DNA from: Coleofasciculus sp. FACHB-1120
Lineage (GTDB): Bacteria; Cyanobacteriota; Cyanobacteriia; Cyanobacteriales; FACHB-T130
Reading direction: 5' to 3'
NCBI RefSeq assembly: GCF_014698845.1
Contig: NZ_JACJTV010000008.1
Coordinates: forward strand, 62,001-126,000
Length of the DNA: 64,000 nucleotides
Shown one piece after another: positions 48,092-57,666 of the stretch (positions are counted from its first letter, which is position 1; each line of letters opens with the position of its first letter). Under the pieces are notes generated by a model, which was not told where the DNA came from, searched no databases, and saw only the letters and a program-made list of their open reading frames with translations. Both the position numbers and the translations under genes were made by a program.

Positions 48092-48237
48092 GTTACCCTA
48101 AATTACTGTTTGAGTCTGCAAGACATCAAATTTTTTACCCAAACAATTCATAACTCCTAAAAAAGTGGGCGAACTGGGAGTAATAATGCGGCGGGTGAGA
48201 GAATTGAACCCGCTAATCCCGATTTTTGGTGGAGATG

Positions 48238-49656
48238 TTACCCCTCGTTAAGTAATTGAGAAACTAATTTTATGGCTTCTGCGGGGGTAGAGATTTTACC
48301 TTCAGCCCGTGCGATTCCAATCGCGGTGAGAAATTGACCAACTTGTGGCCCAGATGGGAGATTGAAAGTTTGGATTAAATCTTTGCCGGTGACAAAGGGC
48401 GCGGGATGAGCAACTGGGTCGTCAGGAGTAAGATAGCGGTTGATGAGAGGTGTCAATTCTGCGACGGATACCCCATCTGCTAAAGCCAGAACGAGGATGA
48501 CTGGGAAAACCTGTCCGGCTTCCCGAAAAAACAAATACTGCGCTCCTAAAGACATCTGAGATGATTGCAGCTGCGGCAGCAATTTGAGTGCAGTGGTGAT
48601 GGCGCGAATTTCAGCGCGGCTGTATTTTAAATTCAATAATTCAGCTTCAGCAGCTTCCGCTACGGGTGATAAAAGAGTCGCTAGTTTGGCAATTCCTAAC
48701 CAAGAAGTTTTTAAGGTATCGCCTACCAAGCTAGATAAAAAGCTTGCTAATTCATGCCATGTTTCTCCCAGCACTACCGCTGAACGTTCAACCGCTGGCA
48801 AGATTGTAGAAAGATTTTTGGAACCTCTCCCCCAAACCCCCTCCCCGTTGACGGGGAGGGGGCTAAGAGGTGGGTTCATTAACCTCTCAATTCTTCCTTC
48901 CGGTTGCAGGGGAGGCTTCGGGAGAGGCTGGAGGTTCGCGATTGTTCCCTCCGGTTGCAGGGGAGGCTTCGGGAGAGGTTGGGGACTTGAGGCACTGGGA
49001 AACCAAGTTTGGAGTAAACCATCCTCAACGGCAGCAATTATCCAAGGAGTGCCTTCAGAAGTATTCAGGAGATAGGCAAACTCTGCTTGCACTCGTTCTG
49101 CTGATACTTGCCCCAGCAAAGGCGCAAGTTGTCGAATCGCTGATTGGGTATCGGACTCAATCGTAAAATTTAGTTGGGCGGCTTGGCGGTAGGCTCTTAA
49201 TAGCCGTAAAGGGTCATCTTGGAGATTTTTGGGGGAAACCATCCGAATGATGCCCTGTTGCAAATCTGCATAGCCATTAAGGGGATCGATGAGTTCGCCA
49301 GTGTGGGGATTGTATGCGATCGCATTCATTGTATAGTCGCGCCGCTGCAAATCGATTTCCAGATTTGACCCTTCGGCTTGTGCAATATCAACGGTTGCCT
49401 GCTCAAATACGACTCTGGCAATCTGTCGCTGGGCATCTAACAACACAAACCCCACTTTGTAGCGACTGGCAATCTTCCGCGCTGTTTTTACCGCATCCCC
49501 AAGTAAAACAAAATCTAGATCCCGGTACTCGCGGCGGCGTCCCAGCAAAGCATCTCGCACAGCACCCCCCACCATATAAGCGGGTTCCGGGAGCAATTCT
49601 AGGCTAAAAGGCCAAGTTTCTGGCGATAGGGTAGAGGTGTCTGTGTTTAAGTGCAT
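48238..49656 (-). CDS. cca: CCA tRNA nucleotidyltransferase
   Basis: 472 residues from ATG 49656. The frame is open to 49911 but that part runs over ycf34 and is not native. Class II nucleotidyltransferase: EPAYMVGGAVRDALLGRRREYRDLDFVLLG (active-site region; catalytic DLD near residue 45), RRDYTMNAIAYNP and DPLRLLRAYR. The C-terminal body is helical. It adds CCA to tRNA 3' ends. An in-frame insertion of about 55 residues (about 223-278) is encoded by palindromic and tandem repeats (48825-48990), rich in Pro, Leu and Gln (PLPKPPLQPEG twice). It is divergent from ycf34. Confidence 0.93.
   Translation of the reverse strand: MHLNTDTSTLSPETWPFSLELLPEPAYMVGGAVRDALLGRRREYRDLDFVLLGDAVKTARKIASRYKVGFVLLDAQRQIARVVFEQATVDIAQAEGSNLEIDLQRRDYTMNAIAYNPHTGELIDPLNGYADLQQGIIRMVSPKNLQDDPLRLLRAYRQAAQLNFTIESDTQSAIRQLAPLLGQVSAERVQAEFAYLLNTSEGTPWIIAAVEDGLLQTWFPSASSPQPLPKPPLQPEGTIANLQPLPKPPLQPEGRIERLMNPPLSPLPVNGEGVWGRGSKNLSTILPAVERSAVVLGETWHELASFLSSLVGDTLKTSWLGIAKLATLLSPVAEAAEAELLNLKYSRAEIRAITTALKLLPQLQSSQMSLGAQYLFFREAGQVFPVILVLALADGVSVAELTPLINRYLTPDDPVAHPAPFVTGKDLIQTFNLPSGPQVGQFLTAIGIARAEGKISTPAEAIKLVSQLLNEG
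48825..48990. repeat. Repeat cluster inserted in frame within cca
   Basis: It contains a perfect 12-bp stem (CCCCCTCCCCGT, 48837-48848 and 48851-48862) and two near-identical 36-bp copies (48896-48931 and 48947-48982) with a 51-bp period, exactly 17 codons, so the reading frame is kept. The G/C-rich TCCCC/GGGGA pattern resembles cyanobacterial intergenic palindromes. The product is a Pro-rich loop. Confidence 0.75.
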
Positions 49657-49811
49657 CTGTATACTTACGCCATTTAGATAATTTTCCAAGTCCACACAGA
49701 GGAACAAGCGTTTGTGTCTTTGTGAATTTATTCGCCTCAAAGACACATCGCAATAAAAATCAACCCAATAGGTAATTAATAGACGTGTTGACTGAGCTAG
49801 ATTAACAGAAA

Positions 49812-49825
49812 AGCCTCTGGAGGCT
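49812..49825 (+). promoter_or_regulatory. Palindrome covering the ycf34 Shine-Dalgarno
   Basis: AGCCTC-TG-GAGGCT is a perfect 6-bp inverted repeat (49812-49817 and 49820-49825) that contains the GGAGG ribosome-binding site of ycf34, 5 nt before the ATG. If it folded it could hide the site, but the loop is only 2 nt, so folding is uncertain. Confidence 0.4.
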
Positions 49826-49830
49826 GTGCT

Positions 49831-50079
49831 ATGTGTATTTGTGTTAACTGCCAATACGTAGACCGCTGCACCACCTATCATGCGGTAGAAACGCAGCATC
49901 AGGTGCCTCACCTAACTGAAGACCCCGATTTTGAAGCTACTGAACCCACCATCAATGTCAATATCCGCACCGAGGGGGAAATGATTGAGATGGAGTGGGA
50001 TGTTGTGGGTTGTCTCAGCTTTAAGCGGGAAACCGGCAAATGGGCGCGGTTGCGTCCCGGCGAGTTAGTGCCAACCTGA
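49831..50079 (+). CDS. ycf34: Ycf34 family protein
   Basis: 82 residues. MCICVNCQYVDRC is the start, with cysteines at 2, 4, 7 and 13, followed by TTYHAVETQH, INVNI and VVGCLSF. It is homologous to the plastid and cyanobacterial Ycf34, reported to bind an iron-sulfur cluster and support photosynthetic electron transport. A GGAGG lies at 49819. The first 80 bases overlap the bogus N-terminal extension of cca on the other strand; the Cys pattern shows ycf34 is the real gene here. Confidence 0.93.
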   Translation: MCICVNCQYVDRCTTYHAVETQHQVPHLTEDPDFEATEPTINVNIRTEGEMIEMEWDVVGCLSFKRETGKWARLRPGELVPT

Positions 50080-50133
50080 AAACCTCTCAGTCAGATTGCC
50101 CTAAGTCACGGTATTTTACCCAACTTTAACGCG

Positions 50134-50163
50134 ACGGCTACTGCTGCTTCAGTAGCCGTTTTG
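50134..50163 (+). terminator. Rho-independent terminator of ycf34
   Basis: 10-bp perfect stem ACGGCTACTG/CAGTAGCCGT (50134-50143 and 50150-50159), followed by TTTTGTT. It lies about 55 bp after the ycf34 stop. Confidence 0.85.
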
Positions 50164-50674
50164 TTGCGTTTAGGCAATTCAGGTAACTGCATAGAGTCGA
50201 ACTTAGTCAGAAAAATCAATGGCTTCTCAATAATTGCTCGGAATACAGACGACGCGCGTAACGATTGGCTAAGAATCTGCGCTGTCTTAGAGTTATTACA
50301 GTAATTAATAAACTAATGCTTTTTAATCTGCTTGTGGCAACGATACCTCAGCAGGTAGGCAAAAATGAATATAACTGGTGGAGAGGGTAGTAGGAATTAG
50401 GAAAGCGATCGCTCTAAGCTGTATTCCATAATAATTAGCATATTCATCTGAATTAATTTATGAAATATTAGCCATGATAATTAGGAATCTTTAATAGCCG
50501 TTATTCCGTTTTGATTCTGGGAAGATACGTATAATCTCGCCCGTATCTCACCGCTCACCCACAACTACGCTCGAAACAAAGGGAGCTAATAAGAAGTCTA
50601 GTTTGGGAGTAAAGCGACTTGCTTTAACAGAATTTATCTGGTTCAACATCAATTAAGAAAACCAAGGCGTAGTT
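50164..50674. other. AT-rich intergenic region upstream of the membrane kinase
   Basis: No gene was seen. It must hold the promoter of the kinase gene at 50675. A HIP1 octamer with the shape GCGATCGC lies at about 50405. Confidence 0.4.
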
Positions 50675-53161
50675 ATGAATTTAAGTCATTATATCCCAAG
50701 AATAACACCGTTTTACGCCCGAAACAAAGCCGCTATTGGACTAAGTATTTTAATCATTGCCGGATATTTAGGGAACTATTTCCGTTTGTCATTATTTTTT
50801 GATATAGATTTCCTATTTGGCAGCATTGCCGTTTGGATTATAGTATTTTTGTACGGTACAGGTTGGGGTACTTTTGCAGGCTTCGTTTCTGGCATTTGTA
50901 CTTATTTTATTTGGCATCATTCCTACACGGTAATTACCTTTACCGCTGAAGCATTCTTTGTCAGTTTATTGTTTCATCGTCTACGTCAGAATATCGTGCT
51001 GCTAGACGGAATTTTTTGGCTGTTCATCGGGATGCCTCTCATTTGGCTATTTTATGCCATTATCTTGCACGTAGATACTACACAAGCGTTGATTATCTTG
51101 TTAAAGCAGCCTGTAAACGGGATTTTCAATGCTTTAATTGCTAGCTTGATGCTGACTCATTTACCGATTCATAAATGGCTAGGTCGTCCTCAAGCAGTTA
51201 GCACGCTTTCTTTGCAACAAACTGTATTTAATTTGTTAGTTGCTTTTGTCTTCTTTCCTACTCTAATTCTTATAGTTTTAGACAGCCGCCGGGTAATTGA
51301 TAACATCAAGACAACAGCTAATGCAGAACTCAAGGCGGCTTCTATAGATTTAGTTGTTGAAATGCGTTCTTGGCATCAGCAACATCTAAAGGCAGTTCAG
51401 GAAATCGCTCGGATTGCTGCTTCCGCTGAATCAAACCAAGTGGAAACATTGCAGCCAAGTATAGAATTTTCTAGGCGTGCATTTCCAGATTTCCATAATA
51501 TTTATGTTGTCAACCCTGAAGGTAAAGCAATTGCATCTTCTCCACAACAGAATGAATCAGGAGAGTCCATTATTGGCTCGAATCTCACTGTTAAACCCTA
51601 CTTCAAGGAAATCAATAATACTCTGCAACCTACTCTATCAGATGTATTAACCGGACAAAAGGTAATTCTCAGTGTACCCGTACTGAGAGATAATCGCTTC
51701 CGTGGCTTAGTCATTGCAGAACTCGATTTGAACGGTATTGACGAACTCCTAAAATCAAATATTGACGAGCGAGGACTACTAATTAGTCTCGTCGATCGCA
51801 GAAAATCTGTAATTGCTAGTACTCAGCCTGATCGAGTAGCAATGCAAACATTTGATCGTCGTAAGGATGGCGAAATTCTTCCAATTGCGCCGATGACTTA
51901 TCAGTGGCTACCGATAACTGGCAGTCGGCTTGTCATGGTGCGTTGGAACAATTCGTTCTTTGTGCAAGAGACCCTAATCGATAGCCAACTTCCTTGGACT
52001 CTCATTGCAGAATTATCTGCGACACCACACGTCCGCCATATAGAGCGCGTTCATACGAATAGTTTAGCGATTTTGATGCTAATTTCAGCGATCGCGCTCA
52101 TTTTTGCAACCCTTCTAAGCCGCAGCTTAGTTAGCCCTCTCTCAAAACTAGCGCAAGTGACGACAAACCTGCCTTACAAACTTTCAGAGCAAGAATTAAT
52201 CGATTGGCCAAACAGTTCGGTGACAGAACTGGACGCTCTAGTTCGCAACTTTAAGTCAATGGCGGCGACACTTAATCAAAAGTTTTGGGAAATCAAAAGC
52301 ACCAACGAAATGCTTGAAGAACGGGTGCAAGAACGTACTCAAAAATTATTAATCATTAATACAGAACTTGAAGCTGAAATTGCCGAACGACAGCGAACAG
52401 AGGAAAAGTTAAAAGCTTATACCCTCAAATTGGAACAAAGCAACCGGGAATTGCAAGACTTTGCCTTCGTCGCTTCCCACGACTTGCAGGAACCATTGCG
52501 GAAAATTCAAGCCTTTGGCGATCGCCTTAAACTTAAATACGGTGCATCCCTCACGACTGAGGGGCAAGACTACCTGGAGCGAATGCAAAAAGCAGCGCAA
52601 CGGATGCAAACTCTGATTAATGACCTCCTCTCCTTCTCGCGAGTGACAAGCAAAGCTCAGCCTTTTACTCCTGTCAATATCACCAACGTGCTACAAGAGG
52701 TCTTGTCTGATTTGGAGGTGCATATCCAGAAGGTAGGCGCAAAAATAGAAATTGGCGATTTGCCAACGATTGATGCCGATCCGTCGCAGATGCGGCAATT
52801 ATTACAAAATTTGATTAGCAATGCGCTGAAATTCCACCGTGAGCAAGAAGCACCAGTCGTCAAGATTTGGAGTCGCTTGTTAGAGAAGAACGAGCCGCTT
52901 TGGACACAAGAATTACCAACTCATCCGATGTGTCAAATTATGGTAAAAGATAATGGAATTGGTTTTGATGAGAAGTATCTGGATCGGATCTTCACAGTTT
53001 TCCAACGCCTACACGGTCGTACCGAGTATGAAGGAACTGGAGTTGGCTTAGCAATTTGCCGTAAAATAGTCGAGCGTCATGGTGGTAGCATCACCGCAAA
53101 AAGCATCTTAGGGCAAGGATCGACATTCATTTTTACACTACCTGTTGAACAATCTAAATAA
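50675..53161 (+). CDS. Membrane histidine kinase with Cache-type sensor and HAMP
   Basis: 828 residues. A membrane region (about 20-165) of six helices, then a helix near 183-203, an extracytoplasmic dCache-like sensor (about 210-450, YVVNPEGKAIASSP and VPVLRDNRFRGLVIAEL), a helix near 463-483, HAMP (about 485-540) and a coiled coil. HisKA is at about 592-660, with His602 in ASHDLQEPLRKIQAFGDRL; HATPase has NALKF, DNGIGFD and GTGVGLAI. The ASHDLQEPL form is used by phytochrome-type kinases and their Rcp1-type partners, and the Rcp1-like gene follows 92 bp downstream. They should form one two-component system. The signal is unknown. Confidence 0.93.
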   Translation: MNLSHYIPRITPFYARNKAAIGLSILIIAGYLGNYFRLSLFFDIDFLFGSIAVWIIVFLYGTGWGTFAGFVSGICTYFIWHHSYTVITFTAEAFFVSLLFHRLRQNIVLLDGIFWLFIGMPLIWLFYAIILHVDTTQALIILLKQPVNGIFNALIASLMLTHLPIHKWLGRPQAVSTLSLQQTVFNLLVAFVFFPTLILIVLDSRRVIDNIKTTANAELKAASIDLVVEMRSWHQQHLKAVQEIARIAASAESNQVETLQPSIEFSRRAFPDFHNIYVVNPEGKAIASSPQQNESGESIIGSNLTVKPYFKEINNTLQPTLSDVLTGQKVILSVPVLRDNRFRGLVIAELDLNGIDELLKSNIDERGLLISLVDRRKSVIASTQPDRVAMQTFDRRKDGEILPIAPMTYQWLPITGSRLVMVRWNNSFFVQETLIDSQLPWTLIAELSATPHVRHIERVHTNSLAILMLISAIALIFATLLSRSLVSPLSKLAQVTTNLPYKLSEQELIDWPNSSVTELDALVRNFKSMAATLNQKFWEIKSTNEMLEERVQERTQKLLIINTELEAEIAERQRTEEKLKAYTLKLEQSNRELQDFAFVASHDLQEPLRKIQAFGDRLKLKYGASLTTEGQDYLERMQKAAQRMQTLINDLLSFSRVTSKAQPFTPVNITNVLQEVLSDLEVHIQKVGAKIEIGDLPTIDADPSQMRQLLQNLISNALKFHREQEAPVVKIWSRLLEKNEPLWTQELPTHPMCQIMVKDNGIGFDEKYLDRIFTVFQRLHGRTEYEGTGVGLAICRKIVERHGGSITAKSILGQGSTFIFTLPVEQSK

Positions 53162-53253
53162 TAAATTTGGGAATTTTAACTTTTATCTTTTGACTGAAAA
53201 ACTTTAGAAGTAAATGATGCCACGATTCTGCAACTTGGTGTGAGTAAAACTCT

Positions 53254-53715
53254 GTGAATGAAGCTGGAAAACTAATTACTATCTTGATGGCTGATGATGA
53301 TGAAGACGATCGGCTGCTAGCAAAGGATGCATTAGAAGAATGCCGACTCGCTAACGATCTGCACTTTGTTATTGATGGTGAGGATCTGATGGATTATCTT
53401 TACCATCGGGGTAAGTATACTCAGTTAATAAAGTCGCCCCGCCCAGGTTTAATCTTGCTGGATCTGAATATGCCTAAAAAGGATGGGCGAGAGGCTCTCC
53501 AAGAAATTAAAGCCGATCCCGACCTGCGCCCCATTCCAGTTGTTGTGCTGACGACATCAAAGGCTGAGGAAGATGTTTATCGCACTTACGATTTAGGTGC
53601 AAACTCTTATATTGCTAAGCCAGTTACATTTGAATCCCTCGTTTCCGTGATGAAAACTTTAGGAAAATATTGGTTTGAAATTGTTGAGTTGCCACTAAAT
53701 GAAATAGGGAAATAA
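53254..53715 (+). CDS. Rcp1-like response regulator
   Basis: 153 residues, a single receiver domain. Acidic pocket DDDEDD at 14-19, phospho-acceptor Asp70 (LLDLNMPKKDG), Thr in VVLTTSK and Lys in YIAKPV. The extended form with ECRLANDLHFV and DYLYHRGKY loops is typical of the Rcp1/CheY group, which serves phytochrome and related kinases. It has no output domain and would act by protein interaction. The start is GTG at 53254. It is probably cotranscribed with the upstream kinase. Confidence 0.93.
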   Translation: MNEAGKLITILMADDDEDDRLLAKDALEECRLANDLHFVIDGEDLMDYLYHRGKYTQLIKSPRPGLILLDLNMPKKDGREALQEIKADPDLRPIPVVVLTTSKAEEDVYRTYDLGANSYIAKPVTFESLVSVMKTLGKYWFEIVELPLNEIGK

Positions 53716-53828
53716 ATACTTAAACTAAAGCCCCGCCTAATTCTTGGGTTTGATACTGCTTAATGTTGGGAAACATTGAGCAATCCTAAATTACGGGAAT
53801 TGAGTCAGGGAAAACGAGTAATTATTTT

Positions 53829-56800
53829 TTATACATTTTCCATGCCCCAAAATGATTGGGGTTTTGTAAAACTTGAGGCGAAACCATTAAAATCTGTGGT
53901 AAGTTGCTGTGCTGTAACAATTAGTTCTTCTGCTGCATTTTGAGTTAAAGGTTTAGCGAAAAAATATCCTTGCCCATATTCGCATTCCATTTCTCTCAGT
54001 TGGGAAAGTTGCTCGGCTGTCTCTATCCCTTCTGCTGTCACATTTAACTCTAAAGTATGAGCCAGGGTCACGATAGCGCGAACAATTTCTAAACTGTCGT
54101 CTTTTGCTCCCATTCGGCTAACAAAAGAACGGTCAATTTTTAACTGATCGATGGGAAACCGATGTAGATAACTTAAAGATGAATAGCCAGTGCCGAAATC
54201 ATCAATATGCAGATGCACGCCCAAAGATTTTAATTGGAAAAGCATCTTAATTGCCGATTCGGCGTTATCCATGACTGCACTTTCAGTAATTTCTAATTTT
54301 AAACTTCGCGCATCTAGGCGAGTGTCCCGTAAAATTTGGTCGATTTGCTTGACTAAATCTGGTTGTAAAAACTGTTTGCTGGAAAGATTAACACTGATTG
54401 TTAATAGTAATTCTGGAGAGATTTGCTGCCAATCATGCATTTGGTAGCACGCTTTGCAGAGTACCCACAGTCCGATGGGAACGATTAAACCTGTTTCTTC
54501 GGCAATTGGAATAAATTCCGATGGAGAGATTAAACCGCGCTCTGGATGATGCCAGCGTACAAGCGCCTCGAAACCGTCCAGTCTGCCTGTTGTCAAAGAC
54601 ACAATGGGTTGATAGTGAAGCTGAAATTCATGCCGCTCGATCGCACGCCGCAAGTCGTTTTCCAGTTGTAAAAGTGCCACGGCGCGGGTGTGCATGGTGG
54701 TATCAAAGACTTCATGACGCGCTCTTCCCATCGATTTAGCACGATACATAGCGGTGTCAGCATCGCGCAGGAGATTTTCTGGACAGTCATATCCGATTTC
54801 CGGGGCGCTTTGCGAACCACCCCCGATGGCAATGCCGATGCTTGCCGTCGTGAATACCTCTTGCTCATTGAGGTTGAAAGGATGCATCAGTTCTAAGTGG
54901 ATGCGCTCGGCAATGTCAGTGGCGTTGTTGATATTTTTGATATCGTCGAGCAGGATAGTAAACTCATCTCCGCCTAGCCGTGCGACTGTATCGCCACCCC
55001 GCAGGCAAGTTTTCAACCGCTGCGCGATCGCTATCAGCAATTGATCGCCAATCATGTGTCCCAAGCTGTCATTAATCACCTTGAAGCGGTCAATATCGAT
55101 AAAGAGGACGGCAAAGAAATAGTCATTGGTTCGTTTTGAACGTTCTATTGCCTGTCCCAATCGATCCATAAACAAGGCTCGATTTGGCAAACCAGTCAAC
55201 ACGTCATGAAACGCATCATGGAGGAGTTGTTTCTCAACTTGCTTGCGCTCGGTGATATCAGTTTGAGAGCCAGCCATGCGCGAGGCTTTCCCATTCGCGT
55301 CTCGTACAGCCATCCCCCGAATGAGCATCCAACGGTAGGTCCCGTCTTTGTGTAAGATGCGATGTTCGTTCTCAAAATGGGGGGTCAGTCCTTCGAGATG
55401 TAAAGAAATCTGCCCTTTTAACCGCTCTATATCCTCAGAATGAACTCGCTCAAACCAAGCATTGGGAATCTTGTTAATTTCGTTCTCCTCAAAGCCCAGC
55501 ATCGATTTCCATCGGGGAGAAAAATAAATTTCGTTTGTTTTTAAATTCCAGTCCCAAAGTCCATCGTTAGCACCAGAAACGGCGAGTTCGTAACGTTCTT
55601 GACTCTCACGCAATGCTTCCTGAGTTTGGGCAGCCGCAAGGGCTGCCTTGACGCGCTCGGTAATATCTTGGAAGGTAACAACTGCACCCACCATCTGACC
55701 ATTTTCTCGAATAGGGGTGCTGATGTACTCAACGGGAAAACTTGTGCCGTCTTTTCGCCAAAAGACTTCTTCATCTACTTGTTGAACTTTGCCATCCTGA
55801 AAGGCTGCATAAATTGGACACGCTTCTCGCGGATAGGGAGCGCCATCAGATTTTGAATGATGGCAGATAAAATGTAAGGGTTTGCCAATAAGTTCTTCGA
55901 CTTCCCATCCCAGCATTCTCGCAGCAGCTGGATTGACAAAGGTGGCATTTCCATGAACATCCAAACCATAAATTCCTTCACCCGCTGAGTTGAGAATTAG
56001 TTCGTTTTGGTGGCGCAGTCGTTCAATTGCCTCTTCGGTTTGCTTGCGAACCGTGATGTCGTTCTGCAACCCGATGAAGTTGATGAGTTTCCCTTCGTTA
56101 TCAAAAACTGGGTTGATGGTGAGTTCATTCCAGAACGGTGTCCCATCTTTGCAGTAGTTCAGCACTACACAAATAATAGGTTGCTTTGATGCGATCGCTT
56201 CTCGCATCACTTTCACAACAGAGGAATCGGTGTCTTTCCCTTGTAGGAAGCGGCAATTGCGACCCATCACTTCCGCTGCTGAGTAGCCAGTGATGGCAGT
56301 AAAAGCAGGATTGACAAAGATAATTGGATTGTCAGGTAAAGTTGGATCGGTGATCGTCACTCCAGTTGTCAGGTTAGCGATCGCCGCCGCTAGCTGGCTG
56401 TTTTCGCGCATGGCTGACCGCAAGGCTTCTTCTGCCTGCTTGCGTTTGGTAATATCGGCAGCCAAACCATCGATTCGGATGACATTCCCATTCGCATCAC
56501 GCCCTAGATGAGCGCGATTGCGAACCCAACGTTCTTCCCCGTCCGGTCGGAAAATGCGATACTCTTCGTCTGCTGCACCGACTTGGAGTAACGCTTGCAT
56601 CATCGCTTCTATTCGTTCTCGATCGTCTGGGTGAATCACCTCCAGCCAGAGGTTCGGGCGCTCAAAGAACTGAGAGACTGGACGACCATAAATTTCCGCC
56701 GCCGCCGGACTGATGTAAATCGGCTCCCCGGTAGTGGCTGAAACCGACCACACGCTGTCTTCGAGCGAGCCAAGAATATTCTCCAGCCGCGATTCACTCT

Positions 56801-57206
56801 CTCGCAGCGCCTCTAACGTTTTGACTCGCTCGATCGAGTAGCGGATCGCTCGCTCCAACAGCGGCGCGTCCATCTTCCCCTTAACTAAGTAATCGGCAGC
56901 TCCCGCTTTCATTGCTGCAACGTCTACTTCCCGATCTCCTTGCCCGGTCAGCAAGATGATCGGCGCTTTACAGTTAGTTAAAATGGCTTCTTGTAACAAT
57001 TCCAAGCCATTGTGTGCGCCAAGACGATAATCCACTAAATAGACATCATGTTGATGCATCTGAATTTTTTCTAAGGCAGCATCATAACTATTTACCCATT
57101 CGAGATCAAACTTTTCTCTCTCAATTTCTAAGAGGAGATCGCGAGTCAGAACATAGTCATCCTCGTCATCCTCAATTAAAAGCACTTTTATTGAGTCTTT
57201 AGACAT
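53829..57206 (-). CDS. REC-PAS/LOV-GGDEF-EAL protein (c-di-GMP turnover)
   Basis: 1125 residues. Receiver domain 1-125 with phospho-acceptor Asp59 in LVDYRLG. Four PAS domains: about 138-252, 270-388, 398-515 and 532-653. The second carries GRNCRFLQ with Cys318, the LOV flavin-adduct motif. GGDEF (about 660-835) has intact GGDEF at 745-749. EAL (about 850-1105) has EAL at 880-882. Both active motifs are canonical, so it may make and/or break cyclic di-GMP, perhaps with blue light and phosphorylation as inputs. The gene is convergent with the Rcp1-like regulator, not in its operon. Confidence 0.94.
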   Translation of the reverse strand: MSKDSIKVLLIEDDEDDYVLTRDLLLEIEREKFDLEWVNSYDAALEKIQMHQHDVYLVDYRLGAHNGLELLQEAILTNCKAPIILLTGQGDREVDVAAMKAGAADYLVKGKMDAPLLERAIRYSIERVKTLEALRESESRLENILGSLEDSVWSVSATTGEPIYISPAAAEIYGRPVSQFFERPNLWLEVIHPDDRERIEAMMQALLQVGAADEEYRIFRPDGEERWVRNRAHLGRDANGNVIRIDGLAADITKRKQAEEALRSAMRENSQLAAAIANLTTGVTITDPTLPDNPIIFVNPAFTAITGYSAAEVMGRNCRFLQGKDTDSSVVKVMREAIASKQPIICVVLNYCKDGTPFWNELTINPVFDNEGKLINFIGLQNDITVRKQTEEAIERLRHQNELILNSAGEGIYGLDVHGNATFVNPAAARMLGWEVEELIGKPLHFICHHSKSDGAPYPREACPIYAAFQDGKVQQVDEEVFWRKDGTSFPVEYISTPIRENGQMVGAVVTFQDITERVKAALAAAQTQEALRESQERYELAVSGANDGLWDWNLKTNEIYFSPRWKSMLGFEENEINKIPNAWFERVHSEDIERLKGQISLHLEGLTPHFENEHRILHKDGTYRWMLIRGMAVRDANGKASRMAGSQTDITERKQVEKQLLHDAFHDVLTGLPNRALFMDRLGQAIERSKRTNDYFFAVLFIDIDRFKVINDSLGHMIGDQLLIAIAQRLKTCLRGGDTVARLGGDEFTILLDDIKNINNATDIAERIHLELMHPFNLNEQEVFTTASIGIAIGGGSQSAPEIGYDCPENLLRDADTAMYRAKSMGRARHEVFDTTMHTRAVALLQLENDLRRAIERHEFQLHYQPIVSLTTGRLDGFEALVRWHHPERGLISPSEFIPIAEETGLIVPIGLWVLCKACYQMHDWQQISPELLLTISVNLSSKQFLQPDLVKQIDQILRDTRLDARSLKLEITESAVMDNAESAIKMLFQLKSLGVHLHIDDFGTGYSSLSYLHRFPIDQLKIDRSFVSRMGAKDDSLEIVRAIVTLAHTLELNVTAEGIETAEQLSQLREMECEYGQGYFFAKPLTQNAAEELIVTAQQLTTDFNGFASSFTKPQSFWGMENV

Positions 57207-57442
57207 AAAATAGTATTAGAAACAAAATACCTCTATCTTAGAGTTCCTCTCCTCAAGGGTAAAGCTAGAGAAGTCAGCACTCAGCCACATTTGCAAATTC
57301 ACTCACAACTAGTTTTTGGCTTGAGTCCTGACGAGTATTACTTTTTAACAGGCTTAAGAAGAATCAAATTAAAATTTGGCATCTTTTGGCATCTTTCCGT
57401 TGAGATACCTACTGAAAATATTTTTTAAGGCTAAGCAGCCAA

Positions 57443-57464
57443 TAAAAAAGGCGAAGACTCGCCT
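57443..57464 (-). terminator. Orphan minus-strand terminator, possible small RNA 3' end
   Basis: AGGCGA-GTCT-TCGCCT followed on the minus strand by TTTTTTATT is a good intrinsic terminator (arms 57449-57454 and 57459-57464). No minus-strand gene ends here. A small minus-strand RNA from about 57640 to 57443 would be consistent. Other stems (TTCTC/GAGAA) occur in the same stretch. No known RNA family is recognised. Confidence 0.5.
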
Positions 57465-57666
57465 ATTACATCCTCCGGTTCTCAAGGAGAATCTTGGGTT
57501 GCCTCTTTGCCGATGAACAGGAGAGCGATCGCGCCTGAGTGCTAGCGGCAGAATCCTCGCGCGTAGCCGTCTCGATGACAATCTCAAGATTTACCGCCCA
57601 GATTGACACCCTGAGCGGATCGAGCCACTATGATAGAAGTATGAATCTATGTAAAGACCCAGATAA

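Noticed and set aside
48191-48213. GCGGGT...ACCCGC with a TTCAATT-like T-loop and a nearby CTCCACCA on the minus strand, just after cca: tRNA or tmRNA end
   Set aside because: T-stem does not pair with 7-nt loop spacing, and no anticodon or D-arm is present. At most a tRNA-like remnant or a weak hairpin.
49657-49911. N-terminal extension of the cca reading frame
   Set aside because: It overlaps ycf34, which has a clear Cys motif and RBS; the extension has no family features.
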